Shown here piece after piece: positions 37,201-52,170 of a stretch of DNA of 64,000 nt (positions are counted from its first letter, which is position 1; the number at the start of each line of letters is the position of its first letter). The translations under genes and the position numbers were made by a program. A model generated the notes under the pieces. The model ran no database searches, was not told where the DNA came from, and saw only the letters and a program-made list of their open reading frames with translations. The stretch spans positions 42,504,390-42,568,389 of the forward strand of contig NC_030384.2 of the NCBI RefSeq assembly GCF_001625215.2, in the 5' to 3' direction. This stretch comes from Daucus carota subsp. sativus (lineage: Eukaryota; Streptophyta; Magnoliopsida; Apiales; Apiaceae).

Positions 37201-38956
37201 CCTAAATCATTAATTTCAAACATTTAGAGAACACATATAGATAAACATTTTGTTACTTGCAAAATAATTGAAATTTTAATGAAGATTATTCCCATACTCT
37301 GTCGCTTCTGGAATTAGTCCAGGATTATTGTCCTTGAAATCAACAAGTTGAGCAAACAAAAATGCTTCAGCCAATGAGAAAAGGGTGTCAATAAGTGCAT
37401 AATCGGGCTCATCAAATGCATCTCGTATCAATGTGCTTCCATATGCCATAACTTTATCTTCCTTGGACAATTCCTGGAATCCGTGATAGGCAACTTTTAC
37501 ATACTTATGGCGATCCATCTGTGGAATACAAATCCATGAGTATCGAAGAACCCCTAACCAGATAAGAAGCATGAGTACAACCAACATAACATTATAAAGA
37601 AAATTAAAAAAAATAGCTATAATGAAGATAAACAATCGAAACACCAAGACATACCTTCAATATATTGCCTCTCTTTTTATCAAGAACCAAGCCTCTTACC
37701 ATGTAAGTCCAATCAAATTTCCACTCCAACAACTAACAAAAAAGTAGGATGTATGACTAAGAGCACAAAAAAATATAAGGACAACTGTAATTAATAGAAA
37801 TAGTTAACAAATGATTTTGTGAATATGAGTAATGCTTGTTAACGGATGTCTTTTGAGACCAGTGTTCGTTAATAAATGTTATTTTATAAATAATATGCAA
37901 TACAAAGGAAAAATCTTCACTTTAAATTGTAGACTTTAGACGAACCTCTTTAGGATACCCGAGATCATAGACTAGCTTCTTAATAGTTCCATTGTATGCA
38001 AGAGTTTCAAATGTCTCTGGTTTATACTGTGCCAAAGTGTAATCCATATCAAAGCCAACAGCAACAATACCTTTCATATTTAAAGACCTATTACAGAAAA
38101 TCTGTTTGCCTATTTCAATTGTACACCCTTTTTCCGGAGATGACCAAATGAGTGGATTTTGTGTTCCATCAGAATATGCAGACTTCGACATTTTTCTGTC
38201 AAATATAACACTTGTGTTTAACTGATATGCACCTGTTGGCGTCAACAAATCCAATATTAATAATCAACCAGTCCCCCAAAATCACAAACAACATAATCAT
38301 AGTGCAGAACAAAATTCCAAAAATCAGAATTCCCAAATGTGTGCATGCAAAGAAATTCAACAAGAATCATTAGAACAAAAAAAAGATTGTAAAATCACCA
38401 ACATAATCATATAAAACAATCCAACAATCACCTAATAACAACATCATATTTCAAGTATATAAACATATAAATAACCCCAACAAAAAAATTGGGCAAAAAA
38501 GAGTAAAATAAAAACACCCCATCACTAAAACCACCAAAACAATCACATAAAAACACTCCAAATCACCTAAAACAAAAAAAAATAATCCAAGCTTTCAAGG
38601 AAAAAAAGGTTCAAGAAACAACCTTCACAGGCACAAACGGCCCTTCTTCTACTTGCAAACTGACTAAAATTTGAAGGGTAATCAAGAAAAGAATGAGGAG
38701 AGAAAAAGGAGAAATTTAATTCAAGAGGAGAGAAGAGAGAGAAGCAAGAAGCAATAGAACGCTTGGGAATACGCATCGCATGTTTCTTCTTAAATAGACC
38801 CCATGTTGGAACCTTAACAAAATGGGTTATCCGACGAATCGAATTCGAATGTAGTGAGAAAGAGGAATTAATGAATTTTGTTGGGTTGCAAGTTGAGGTT
38901 GTGGTAGTACAAGTACTAGTGCTAGTAGTTGCTGCTGCTGCTGTTGCACAGCTCAT
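31287..38956 (-). CDS. HAD-superfamily IG 5'-nucleotidase, 17 exons, 647 aa
   Basis: Member of the cytosolic purine 5'-nucleotidase (cN-II-like, HAD IG) family, which dephosphorylates nucleoside monophosphates; the closest Arabidopsis relative I recall is At1g75210. Exons, 5' to 3': 38956-38623, 38232-37946, 37732-37655, 37518-37298, 36866-36774, 36598-36515, 35974-35858, 35371-35269, 35188-35126, 34972-34919, 34204-34147, 33428-33352, 32400-32330, 32078-32018, 31903-31844, 31549-31487, 31406-31287. The sum is 1944 bases, in frame. HAD motif I is VGFDMDYTLA with nucleophile Asp173, motif II FLVTNS, and the acidic motif LYVGDHIYGDI. The C-terminal part (exons 12-15) is charged and probably coiled-coil. 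The Ser/Thr-rich first 80 residues look like an organelle transit peptide (inference). Confidence 0.93.
34620..34855. mobile_element. Stowaway-type MITE in the HAD gene intron
   Basis: The left end CTCCCTCCATCC and the reverse complement of the right end CTCCTGTCCCGG are imperfect inverted repeats. TA stands on both sides (34618-34619, 34856-34857), as expected for Tc1/mariner-type Stowaway. Internal arms also pair (TATAGTTTCATAAATTATTT with its complement). It lies in the intron between exons 10 and 11. Confidence 0.8.
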
Positions 38957-38997
38957 TTGAATCTATTCTTAACCAAACATGGTGCTAGTTTTTTGGG

Positions 38998-39006
38998 ATA
39001 TATATA
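38998..39006 (-). promoter_or_regulatory. Possible TATA box of the HAD 5'-nucleotidase gene
   Basis: ATATATATA just upstream of the ATG at 38956. The distance of about 42 bases leaves only a very short leader, so the true TATA box or start site may be elsewhere. Confidence 0.35.
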
Positions 39007-40447
39007 CATGTGATTTTACATTTATGCAGTCCGAATTATTGTTTTATTAGTTTTGGAGCCAAAAGGGTTAAAGGGTGTGTTAGTGGATAATCTAATTTAG
39101 GGTCCGAATCTGATTCGTGGGAGCTGGGCATCTGCTACTGGGTTATTTCACTCTAGCCTTGTGGTTGTCAGAATCCTTAGATTTTTTTAAGAAAAAAAAG
39201 AATATTCTGTTGAAGGTGATAATCCTTGTTTAGATTTTGAGAAAATCATCCGGCGGTGTTTAGAGGAGGTCTTAATTTTTGATATACGAATATCAAGAAT
39301 TCTGTGTTCTTGCTTGTTGGTGGAGGCGGAAATACTCACTAATCGCATTTTAATCACAATCCGATATCATCGAGATATGTAATTATTATTTAAAATTTTA
39401 ATTCGTATTTTTCATGATGGTCGAATTTTATGTTTTAAGAGGATATATAAAATTTTAAAATCGATCATATATTTAAAAAAAAAAAAAAGATTCAACAATT
39501 TTGCAGTAGCAAAAAACGCTTGTTGTTCCTAGCAGTTAAAGACTGCAATAGGATTATACATTTGTGTAGAAGCTGACAGGATTATACATCTTCAACAGAA
39601 TGTATGGCTAATGTAGACTTGAAATTACTGTATCACAATTTACACGCCACAAAGAAGAAAGCACAACTTGAGCTGAGCTGCACCTCAGGCGCTACCTCAA
39701 GAATTAAGAGAACCTCGATCTCAATATCAAACTAAAGCTTTCAATCTGTAGAAATGGCAGCAGAAGCTTCTCCAGTCTTGCAATTTTGTCGTCATTCACA
39801 TATATCCCGCTGAACTTGCATAGATCACTTCATAGCTGTGTTCTTGCGGGTGCCAGTTAATTGGAGCGTGGTCAAGTTCTTGTCTAAGCTGATGGTCTTC
39901 ATTAATCGAAGAAACATGTATGATTAAATTAAATTAGTCTTTAGGAGAGTAGCTATATTAAAACGAGCTTGATTATGTTATGAAACAGTGAATGTGCTGA
40001 CCATAACAAGTTACTGAAATTGAGAAAGTCTGATGTGGCCACCTTATCTCAGAAAATTGACAGTACAGTGTGCCATTGTGAATACTAAAAAATAAAAATA
40101 AATTATAATTGGATATGAGTTCTCCTTCATAACACATGGTATATTATAAGGAATTCCACAAGTCCAAGCAATTGTCCTGACTTGTTTTGTCATCGCTTCG
40201 TTCTTGCATATAGATAGGCTTACAGGTAAGCGAAAACCACATCTAGTATCAGTTAAACAAAGGTTGCATTGCATTATAGCAAAGCGAGACTATAAGCTTC
40301 ACTATAATGTGACTTTTGTATAAAAATGAAGATATATGATAAAAGCTCATAATGTTAATTTGTACTGTATATGACTTTAATTAAGTATGAGCATGAGTTA
40401 ATTAAAGATGGTTAAACCAGTAAAGCTGTACAGTATAGGCTTGGCGT
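39007..40447. other. Intergenic; 3' side of the MIR160 transcript
   Basis: About 1.4 kb with no coding exon. Part of it probably belongs to the 3' end of the minus-strand primary microRNA transcript. A low-complexity A-run is seen at about 39474-39488. Confidence 0.4.
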
Positions 40448-40580
40448 GGAAGCCTGTGTATGTTTGCCTGCCTGTATCCACTGATGCCATCTAAAAAAGA
40501 GCCAAACAGATACTATTGACCTTCTGTTCTTAGATGGCATCCAGGGAGCCAGGCAGATCAGTATCACTCCCACGGCTTCC
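40448..40580 (-). ncRNA. MIR160: MIR160-type microRNA precursor hairpin
   Basis: On the minus strand, 40555-40535 reads as a 21-nt miR160: it begins TGCCTGGCTCCCTG and ends ATGCCA, with G instead of the usual T at position 15. The opposite arm (40488-40469, GGCATCAGTGGATACAGGCA) pairs with it without bulges and with four mismatches by my count. Above the duplex GATGCCATCTA pairs perfectly towards a loop of about 45 nt. Below it, after a loose stretch of 14-18 nt, GGAAGCC (40580-40574) pairs with GGCTTCC (40454-40448). This geometry fits a plant DCL1 substrate. The miR160 family silences the auxin response factors ARF10, ARF16 and ARF17. An 81-codon frame across it is a shadow. Confidence 0.8.
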
Positions 40581-40966
40581 TTGAGTTCCTGCCTTCGTCT
40601 GATTAAAATTTTAAGCTTCTTCTTGCGTCTCAAGAGTCCCTGCAACTTCGCAAACAAGTACTCAGAATGTGTTGTGCATTTCTGAAAATCATAATTGCGT
40701 GGACAGTGGACTTGATCACTCTTACAGTCCAGCTAGCATATATATTTTCTTAAACGCAATCAGGCAACTAGGAATGTAATTTCTATGCCAGAAAAAGAAA
40801 CTACAGTCGACTTACTTTTCAGCAGTCTCATCTCGGCACAGCAGAGCTTGCTTGCTATCCAACTGCAATCCCTATCACAATTCACAACATATAATAAGAC
40901 ATTTATTTATGAGAAAATGTATGAAGATATGTGATGAAAATGGGAGAATGAAGGTGGGTATTTAAA
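40581..40966 (-). ncRNA. Probable 5' part of the pri-miR160 transcript with promoter
   Basis: Minus strand upstream of the hairpin. A TATA-like TTTAAATA lies at 40966-40959. A plausible intron runs from a strong donor AA|GTAAGT (first intron base 40815) to an acceptor TTGCAG at about 40645-40640, placing the hairpin in exon 2. The transcript extent and splicing are inferred from signals only. Confidence 0.4.
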
Positions 40967-42373
40967 GGACCATTGGAAAGGAAATGACAAGAGAAAATCC
41001 AAGAAATGTGGCAGAGGAGAGTTCAATAAGCAAGAAGCATTAAGCCATGTTAGTAGATAAGATAGGTTGGAGTAGGAGATGCCACCATTTTTAAACCAAG
41101 AGCTAGAAAGTTTATTAATTTTTGGCCTTTTGTATCATTGGAAAAAGCGAAACTCATTTCCCCTCCGAACATCAACTCATTTTAAATATAACATTCCTTG
41201 TCATTTGTCAATTTGCCACACTGTCAGTATAACCATGTTTCCTTGTGTATACATTGCCAGATATTCCTTTTAAGTATAGTTTTCGGGATGAGAGAAAATC
41301 GAATCCTGTTACACGACTACACATCGTAACACTTACTGCTTAGCTATCAGCTCCTTTTAAGCAAACTTAATTTTTAAACGAAATGATTATCTGCAAGAAC
41401 GACTCGACTGAAGTTAATTTGAACTGTTCCTTTGATACAAGGCCACTGTATGAGACAACTACAGCGTTAATGTGGGCGGGGTGGACGGATATTCTAACAT
41501 CCATTTATTTGTTTAACGTAGTAAATTTAATAAAAAATTTATGGATCTAGATGTCAAGTTTTTTATCTCAAAGCGTTAATGTACAAAGCTTATTCACTCG
41601 TGTTTGCTCTGGTTTAATAAGCTTGATTTGACATATTAATGAACGGTCCATAGTTTGAGTTATTCTAAAATTTGTTAAAAAAATTTGTCAACAATTTATA
41701 ATTGGTTTCTTTCATATTAAGTTGAATCCCGTGTACAAGCTAATTCTATCTAATATAAACACTAATAATAACAATAATACAAGTAAACCTATATTATATA
41801 ATAATAGGCAAAAGCATAAGGAAATGTAACTTTCAAAAATAATATTTTAATATTTTTCCTTAAAATGTAAAAATAAATCAAAAATAAAATATTAGAAGAT
41901 AAGTAAAAATATGTCTTTAAATTATCGGTGATAGAAGGGGGAAACGAGGTGGCACGGAATTGTTGTCATCTTATTATCCACTCATACACATTCCATAATC
42001 ACGCATAATCAAACATGATCAAACATATGCACAATAAACTCATATACATTCCATGCTGGCTGCCTAATTCTTGATTCACTTGAATGATTTGTGCCCTGGT
42101 GGTCTAATGCTGTGATTACCTAACTTATGTTATTTACGTTAATAGATTGATTTACTTAATCATTTAAAGGATTCACTTAATATTTTTAACTATTTTTCAG
42201 CCGTTTGGTATCACCAACTTTCCATATTCATACAAAAGTTAAAAGATTCAAGCTGCAAATTTCCATTATGGAAAAGATTTTTGTGTACATAAACACATGC
42301 ACCATATGTACACTCGCTTTTCGAGTTAAGAACAGAGTGCTTAACCTAGCAACACTAATCATATTGTTAGAGG
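40967..42373. other. Intergenic between MIR160 and subtilase gene
   Basis: About 1.4 kb of AT-rich sequence with the upstream region of the pri-microRNA on one side and of the subtilase on the other. No gene or clear repeat border found. Confidence 0.5.
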
Positions 42374-45300
42374 ATGACAATGGGAGCAGCGATTACCAAT
42401 CCTTTTTATCTCACATGTTTGATTATTTTATCACTGATGCAAGTAACCACAATTGCCGGTGAAAAAGTAAGCACTTTTTATTATAATGATAATGATTATT
42501 CGAGATTTAAATACTCATGCACCCGTGTCTTTTTTCAAATATTGATTTTGAGATAGACGGGGTAATTCTGGTTTGTTTTGGTTGCATTACTAATTTGTGT
42601 GTGTGTGTGTGGTAGCATTCGTATGTTGTCTACTTGGGATCTCATTCTCATGGTCCAGAGATCTCATCAACTGATTTGGATCGAGTAACTGAATCACATT
42701 ATGAGTTTCTTGGAACATTCTTGGGAAGGTAATGGAAGTAGAAGCTTTTTTAATATAATTTATGAAAAATATCATCCTTTTTTAGATATAAACGCGATCT
42801 TCAATTCTTCATCCTCCTTATTCTTTAAATCCTTTGTGAATGTAGCAACAAGGCTAAAGATGCCATCTTTTACTCCTACACGAGACATATTAATGGCTTT
42901 GCTGCAATCCTTGAAGAGGAAGAGGCAGCACAGATAGCTAGTAAGCATTTTCTAATGTTGCTATTATGCTTTCTAGAGTTTTCAAGTTCATTCCTTCTCA
43001 TCTTCAGAGCACATAATCTTTCCTTAAAACGTGTTAAAAATGCAGACCATCCGGATGTAGTTTCGGTGTTTTTGAATAAGGCGAGGAAATTACACACAAC
43101 CAGGTCATGGGAATTCCTAGGCTTAGAGAATAATGGAGTAATCCATCCCAGCTCCATCTGGAAGAAAGCTAGATTCGGAGAAGATGTGATCATTGGCAAT
43201 CTTGATACTGGTCAGTAAGCTATATGAATTCACAGAGACCGTTGTGATTGTTATTGTTGATTTAGCCTAATATGCACACACGTTTAGAGATTAATATATA
43301 GGACATGAACCTTGCAAAAGATAAAAGACTATTGATACTGCAATGAAGGATGCCTACAGAATCGTAGAATTCTCAGAGAAACTTTGCATTTTCTTGTAAT
43401 TTTTCCTAATGGTGTGAAGATGAGGCAAAACCTAAAGATCCTAACATTTGAAATGCAATTGAGATAGGTGTTTGGCCGGAATCAAAGAGCTTTAGCGATG
43501 AAGGGTTTGGCCCAATACCATCCAAGTGGAATGGCATCTGTGTAAATGGTCTTGATAAATCTTTTCGCTGCAACAGGTCAGATACTTTCTCGGTTTCTAG
43601 TTGACTGTTCACCTAAGTGGTATTGTGTACTTATAAATAACTGATTCCTGGTACTAACTTTACTATATTTCTCACTGTGAAGGAAGTTGATTGGAGCAAG
43701 ATACTTTAATAGAGGTTTTGCTTCTGTATACGGACCTCTTAATTCTACATACGAGTCACCACGTGATGATGATGGTCATGGATCACACACCTTATCAACT
43801 GCTGCTGGTAATTTTGTTCCTGGAGCCAATGTTCTTGGGTATGCAAATGGCACAGCAAAAGGCGGATCTCCCAAAGCACGGGTGGTGGCATACAAGGTCT
43901 GCTGGCTCTACAAAGGTGAAGGTAGTTGCTTTGATGCAGATGTATTGGCTGCAGTTGATGCTGCTATCTTCGATGGTGTGGATGTGTTATCCACCTCACT
44001 TGGAGGTTCTCCTGGTACTCCATTTTTTGAAGACGGTATTGCTATCGCCTCTTTTCATGCTGCTAAGCATGGCATATCAGTAGTTTGCTCAGCTGGAAAT
44101 TCAGGACCTCTGGCCGGTACAGTTGCCAATGTAGCTCCCTGGCAATTCACTATTGGAGCAAGCACTATGGACCGTGAGTTTCCAGCTTATGTTGTTCTTG
44201 GTAACAAAATGCAGTTCAAGGTTAGTTGTTTAACTTATTACAGCGCTTTTGTAAATGTTAGTATTGTTGTTAAAACAGAACAGGTCCGTATTTTTCTTCA
44301 ACAGAAGTTAAATATTGCTCTTTGCAGGGACAAAGCTTATCTAAGGCATTGCCAAACAAGTTGTTCTATCCACTTATTAGCTCTAAAGGTGCCAAAGCTG
44401 TACATGCCACCATAGAAGATGCGTAAGAATAAAATACTCAAGCTATTAAGTAGTTTTGTTCACACAGACACGCATATTCAATACTATATATTTATATCCT
44501 AGAATCAAACAATGAAAGAAAATGAAATGTTGGGTGAAAGCGATTGTTCTAATCTTACAGAGAGCGCTGTAAACCTAATTCTCTGGATCCAAGAAAGGTG
44601 AAGGGAAAAATCATATTATGTCTTAGAGGCGACAACGGAAGGGTTGACAAGGGCAATCAAGCTCTTATAGCAGGCGCAGTTGCAATGATTCTTGCCAACG
44701 ATAAAGAGTCAGCCAACGAGATTATTGCGGATCCTCATGTCCTCCCGGCTTCACATATAACATATTCTGAAGGTCTTGCTGTGGCTCGTTACATACGCAC
44801 AGCCAAGTAAGCTGGAAACTAGCCCAACTCCAATTGTCTTGAATCCTGATTATGTATATGTTATCAGTGGTTACTAACCTCTTAATTGAATCTTACCGGG
44901 AACTTTGCAGGTCTCCAGTTGCTTACATAACCCCTCCCACAACTCAGTTAGGAGTGAAACCTGCTCCCTTCATGGCAGCTTTTTCGTCCCAGGGACCGAG
45001 CTCCGTTGCACCAGAGATCCTTAAGGTCTTAAAAACAGCTTAATATATGACAATTTGGTTAAATTGCACGAACTTTTAATAATATTGTTCATGATATTTC
45101 TTTCAGCCGGATATTACTGCACCAGGAGTATCCATACTAGCCGCTTACTCCTTGGAAGCATCGCCAACAAATGAAAATGAGGATAAGCGGAGGTTTCCTT
45201 ATAATATCCTATCAGGCACTTCGATGTCATGCCCTCATGTGGCCGGGATCGTTGGCCTACTAAAAAGCATTTATCCGAACTGGAGCCCTGCTGCTATCAG

Positions 45301-45945
45301 ATCCGCAATCATGACCACAGGTGAGCGCGTGACAACTAATCCTGCTCTTATAAAATGTCCCATTACTAATCAATTCATATTTTTTCAGCAAGAATGAGGG
45401 ACAACAGGAGGCATCCAGTAACCGATGCATCCGGATTAAAGGCAACTCCGTTTAGCTACGGATCAGGACATGTCCGCCCAAACCGTGCTGCGGATCCTGG
45501 CCTCGTGTACGACTTAACTGTCAAAGACTACTTAAATTTTCTCTGCGGCCTCGGCTACAATTCATCTCAAATAAAAAGCTTCACAAAAGAACCTTACACT
45601 TGCCCGAAACACACAGCCCTTGCGAACCTAAACTATCCTTCGTTCTCTGTACCTAATCTCAACTCCACAATAACCGTGACTCGGACTGTTAAGAATGTAG
45701 GTTCTCCTGGCTCTTACAGAGCACGTGTCGTGTCTCCGCTTGGAACATCTGTGATTGTGGAGCCAAAGTATCTGAAGTTCGACAAGGTTGGGGAGGAGAA
45801 GAGCTTTAATCTGACTGTGAAGCTACGACAAAAAGATGCAGCTAGAGATTATGTATTTGGACATTTGACATGGACGGATGGCAAACATCATGTGAAGAGT
45901 CCTATTGCTGTCAAGGCAGGCTCAACACAAGTTATAGCTAGTTAG
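42374..45945 (+). CDS. Subtilisin-like serine protease, SBT5 type, 11 exons, 779 aa
   Basis: Secreted plant subtilase (family S8A), closest to the SBT5.3/AIR3 group as far as I can judge. Exons: 42374-42466, 42616-42728, 42846-42940, 43046-43210, 43468-43576, 43683-44220, 44328-44422, 44561-44806, 44911-45025, 45107-45320, 45389-45945. The sum is 2340 bases, in frame. Order: signal peptide (hydrophobic to about residue 29), I9 propeptide ([12 protein letters not shown] to VVSVF), then the catalytic domain starting near TTRSWEFLG. Asp154 (NLDTG), His224 (DGHGSHT), the oxyanion Asn in CSAGNSGP and Ser562 (GTSMSCPH) are all present, so it should be active. A PA domain is inserted before Ser, and a fibronectin-III-like domain follows ([16 protein letters not shown]). 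SBT5 members act in the cell wall, for example in lateral-root emergence; this gene's role is not deducible. Confidence 0.94.
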
Positions 45946-46034
45946 TTATATAACCCTTGAGATTATATTTTACCACTCGTTTGCTTGTGTTTCTTCTTCA
46001 TTCGTGTGTAAATTATTCATGGGTAACTTATGAG

Positions 46035-46613
46035 TTATCTTCTAAAAGTCGGCGATTAATCCACCGTCTCGATAAGCTTTAATCGGTGAAAAAATCATTT
46101 TTTTTCTGAAAATCGGTCAAAAGATTAATCGGTCAAAAAGACGGGATTAATCGGAAAAAGTCGGTCAAAAATCAGTGAATTTAAAAAAATTTAAAACACA
46201 AAGTAATTTTTTTAATAAAACAAAAAACACGGAATGACAAAATACAAGAAATTAAAGTTGTTTTTATTACCATTCACTCTTTCAATATTATCCCCTAAAC
46301 TCTAATTACATAAATTTGCAATATCTTCTTTCGTAAATTCAATCAAATTCAAGTTTATATATGAGATAACTGGACTTGTTTAAGTATATAAAGACATGTT
46401 TTGTGTTATATAAAATCATTAATCTTTTGATTTTATATGACTATAAATTTATAGTATATATGATTTATTAATATATATATATATATATATTAACATATAT
46501 ATAATTTAAAATATAATATTAAATTGATTACAATTAATCACTCCGATTAATCTCCGATTTCGCTGGACGGTGCTTTCACCGAATAAGTCCGGTTCCCGCT
46601 TTTTATAACACTG
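46035..46613. mobile_element. hAT-like MITE, copy 2 (GATTAATC family)
   Basis: Flanked by the 8-base duplication CTTATGAG (46027-46034, 46614-46621). The right end, reverse complemented, starts CAGTGTTATAAAAAGCGGG, matching the CAGTGTTCTAAAAA start of the copy at 23334; the left end TTATCTTCTAAAAGTCGG is a worn version. The interior repeats GATTAATCGG and AAATCGGTCAAAA around a TA microsatellite. At 579 bases it is longer than copy 1. Confidence 0.8.
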
Positions 46614-46804
46614 CTTATGAGTAATTATTTATAAAAAATTTTAAAAATTAAGTCACTATAAAAATTATCTCAAACTAACTTCTGGTTTTAATCAATTTTA
46701 GCTTATTTTTAATTTTAAAACCGACTCATGACTTATTACACAAAGAGATATTCGGGTTAAAGTAAAAAAAAATACTTAAAAAAAAGGCTTTTAATAACGG
46801 ATTT

Positions 46805-46975
46805 TATGGGGTGTGCTCATTGACATCTACTAAACACTGAAATATTTATATTTTTTTTATTGGTTGTACTTTCTAATAATGAACTAAAAAATTATACTAA
46901 TCAAAATGAATTAAATGTATAATATGTCACTACAACCCCAATATGTTTAGTGTTGTTATCAGGATAATACCATGT
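46805..46975. repeat. Possible MITE, imperfect palindrome
   Basis: The left part TGACATCTACTAAACACTG and the reverse complement of the right part TGATAACAACACTAAACATA are similar, around an AT-rich centre with ATTGGTTGTA. The layout resembles the element at 20834-21010. Borders and target-site duplication were not found. Confidence 0.35.
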
Positions 46976-47676
46976 TTTTTGTTATAAAGTAGATTTTTTT
47001 AGATAAATGTAAAACCAATTTTTGAACTAATATACGGAGATGAATTCTTAATTTTGGAAAAACCGAATTTCATAAAATATATAATTATATAAATATCATT
47101 ATCCTTTCATACAAATACTTATTTTAACGAATATATAATTTACAATACGATAAAGCAGTCACACATCCAATTATAGCATTGTTAAGATGGGAAATAAAAT
47201 AATGTCAAATTATTGAGGAATTATAATAAAATAGACGGGATTGGTAAACCGTATTAGCAGTAAACTAAAAATAATTATTTACTATAAAAATTCATCTATT
47301 TAACTATTTTGACTAACATGACAGAGGTGCATTGCTGAAAATAATTTTAAACAATTGAAATATGTTCTGTCAATAAAAAAGATGAACAGAAGTAGAACAA
47401 ATATCTGGGGTTACAGCTCAGGCAGGGCCTCAAAAGAGAGTCCAGTAGTTGTTTATTCCCTGTCATCCCCGGTATTTGTATTCTTCATCATCAAATATAG
47501 AGAGAGGTCAACAACTCAACTTTCTGTCCTCCCCTTTTCTGTATATCCTCCCTATATATTCCATCATTCAATAGCTATTTGTTTTAATATATTCATTTTC
47601 ATTATCGGAGCAGAACTTTAATCATAAACCCTTTAAATCTTGTTATATTTTGTAAGATCTGATCACCGTCGCCACT

Positions 47677-51226
<3,550 letters not shown>

Positions 51227-52170
51227 AAACGGATTATCTTCTTTTCTCAGTGGAATGGATTGTTTAAAGCTGAAATTAGAGACTGGTTGTTGATTGTTGA
51301 AACTGTCCCTTTGGTGTATGTCTTCTTTTGGTTTAAAGGATCAGTCTCTTTTAAAAGATCAGTCTCCTTGAAATCGGAAGTAAACAAAAACAAATATATA
51401 CATGTTTATTTCTCAGCCAGCTGTAAAATTATAAATTGTAAAATATGTAAATTAAAATGTTTATTATTTATTGCAAGTGTGATAATTAAAATATTGTGTC
51501 CTTGCTTTGCTTTTTATATATTTAGATTGAGTTTGTTACCTATTTTTAAAACAAGTATCCCGTGATAAGCATTTTGGAAACAAATATTTTTTATTTTATT
51601 TTTATGTTATTCCAATTTTAAACACGTATCTTATATTATAATTCTATAACGCACCTCCGTATGTCCCATGTTTAACTTCACCATCGCCCTATAGTTTATA
51701 GCCAATCTTCCTGTTAAAATTTGTTAGATATCAAGAATGATATTTTCAATTATTAATTCGAAAATTAATAATAATTTTATAAAAAAATGAGAGTATGATC
51801 TTTTTTCCGAGCTACAATCGAGACCGAGAACAAAACGCAGTTTTACAGGCCACATCACACACTTTCCCTGTTATTATCTCATAACAATTGAGAACCCTAA
51901 TTTTTTGGAGTTGCAACATAATCACACCTTAAAGTCAGCCCGAAATCAGTTCCCGCAGCAGCAAACACCACGGAAATTCACTCAGATTCTGTCATATCTT
52001 AGTTGTTGTCAAGGATTTAATTCTTGACCACATGCAAAATTGTTATGGAACCGTGGTTCTGAAACAACGTGTACTTTTTAGAGTCTTCTGATAGTGTCTT
52101 GCTCCTTTTACTTCTACGAACTCTACTTTGATTTCAATTTAAGTTGGTTAGCACTGTTGAGTCAAATGTT
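51227..52170. other. RAB 3' flank and upstream remnant of the APS1 duplicate
   Basis: The left part is the 3' UTR and flank of the RAB gene. At 51847-51886 the sequence CCACATCAC, CACACTTTCCCTGTT and TTATCTCA matches blocks upstream of the live APS1 gene (63144-63211), so this looks like remnant promoter sequence of the duplicate. No coding exon 1 could be recognised here. Confidence 0.5.

Larger units (their letters stand above)
45946..47676. other. Spacer between subtilase and RAB genes
   Basis: About 1.7 kb with two transposon-like elements (46035-46613 and possibly 46805-46975, listed separately) and the promoter and 5' UTR of the RAB gene. No gene seen; the frame at 47355-47621 lies mostly in the RAB leader. 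Confidence 0.55.

Noticed and set aside
40535-40555. Plus-strand reading as an ARF-type miR160 target or target mimic
   Set aside because: The plus strand does resemble a miR160 site, but no ARF coding context surrounds it and the complete foldback on the minus strand explains it better.
40412-40657. 81-codon frame across the MIR160 hairpin
   Set aside because: Its sequence is dictated by the microRNA stem; no protein family resemblance. A micropeptide cannot be excluded but is not supported.
43691-44083. 130-codon frame overlapping subtilase exon 6
   Set aside because: Shifted-frame shadow of the conserved protease exon.
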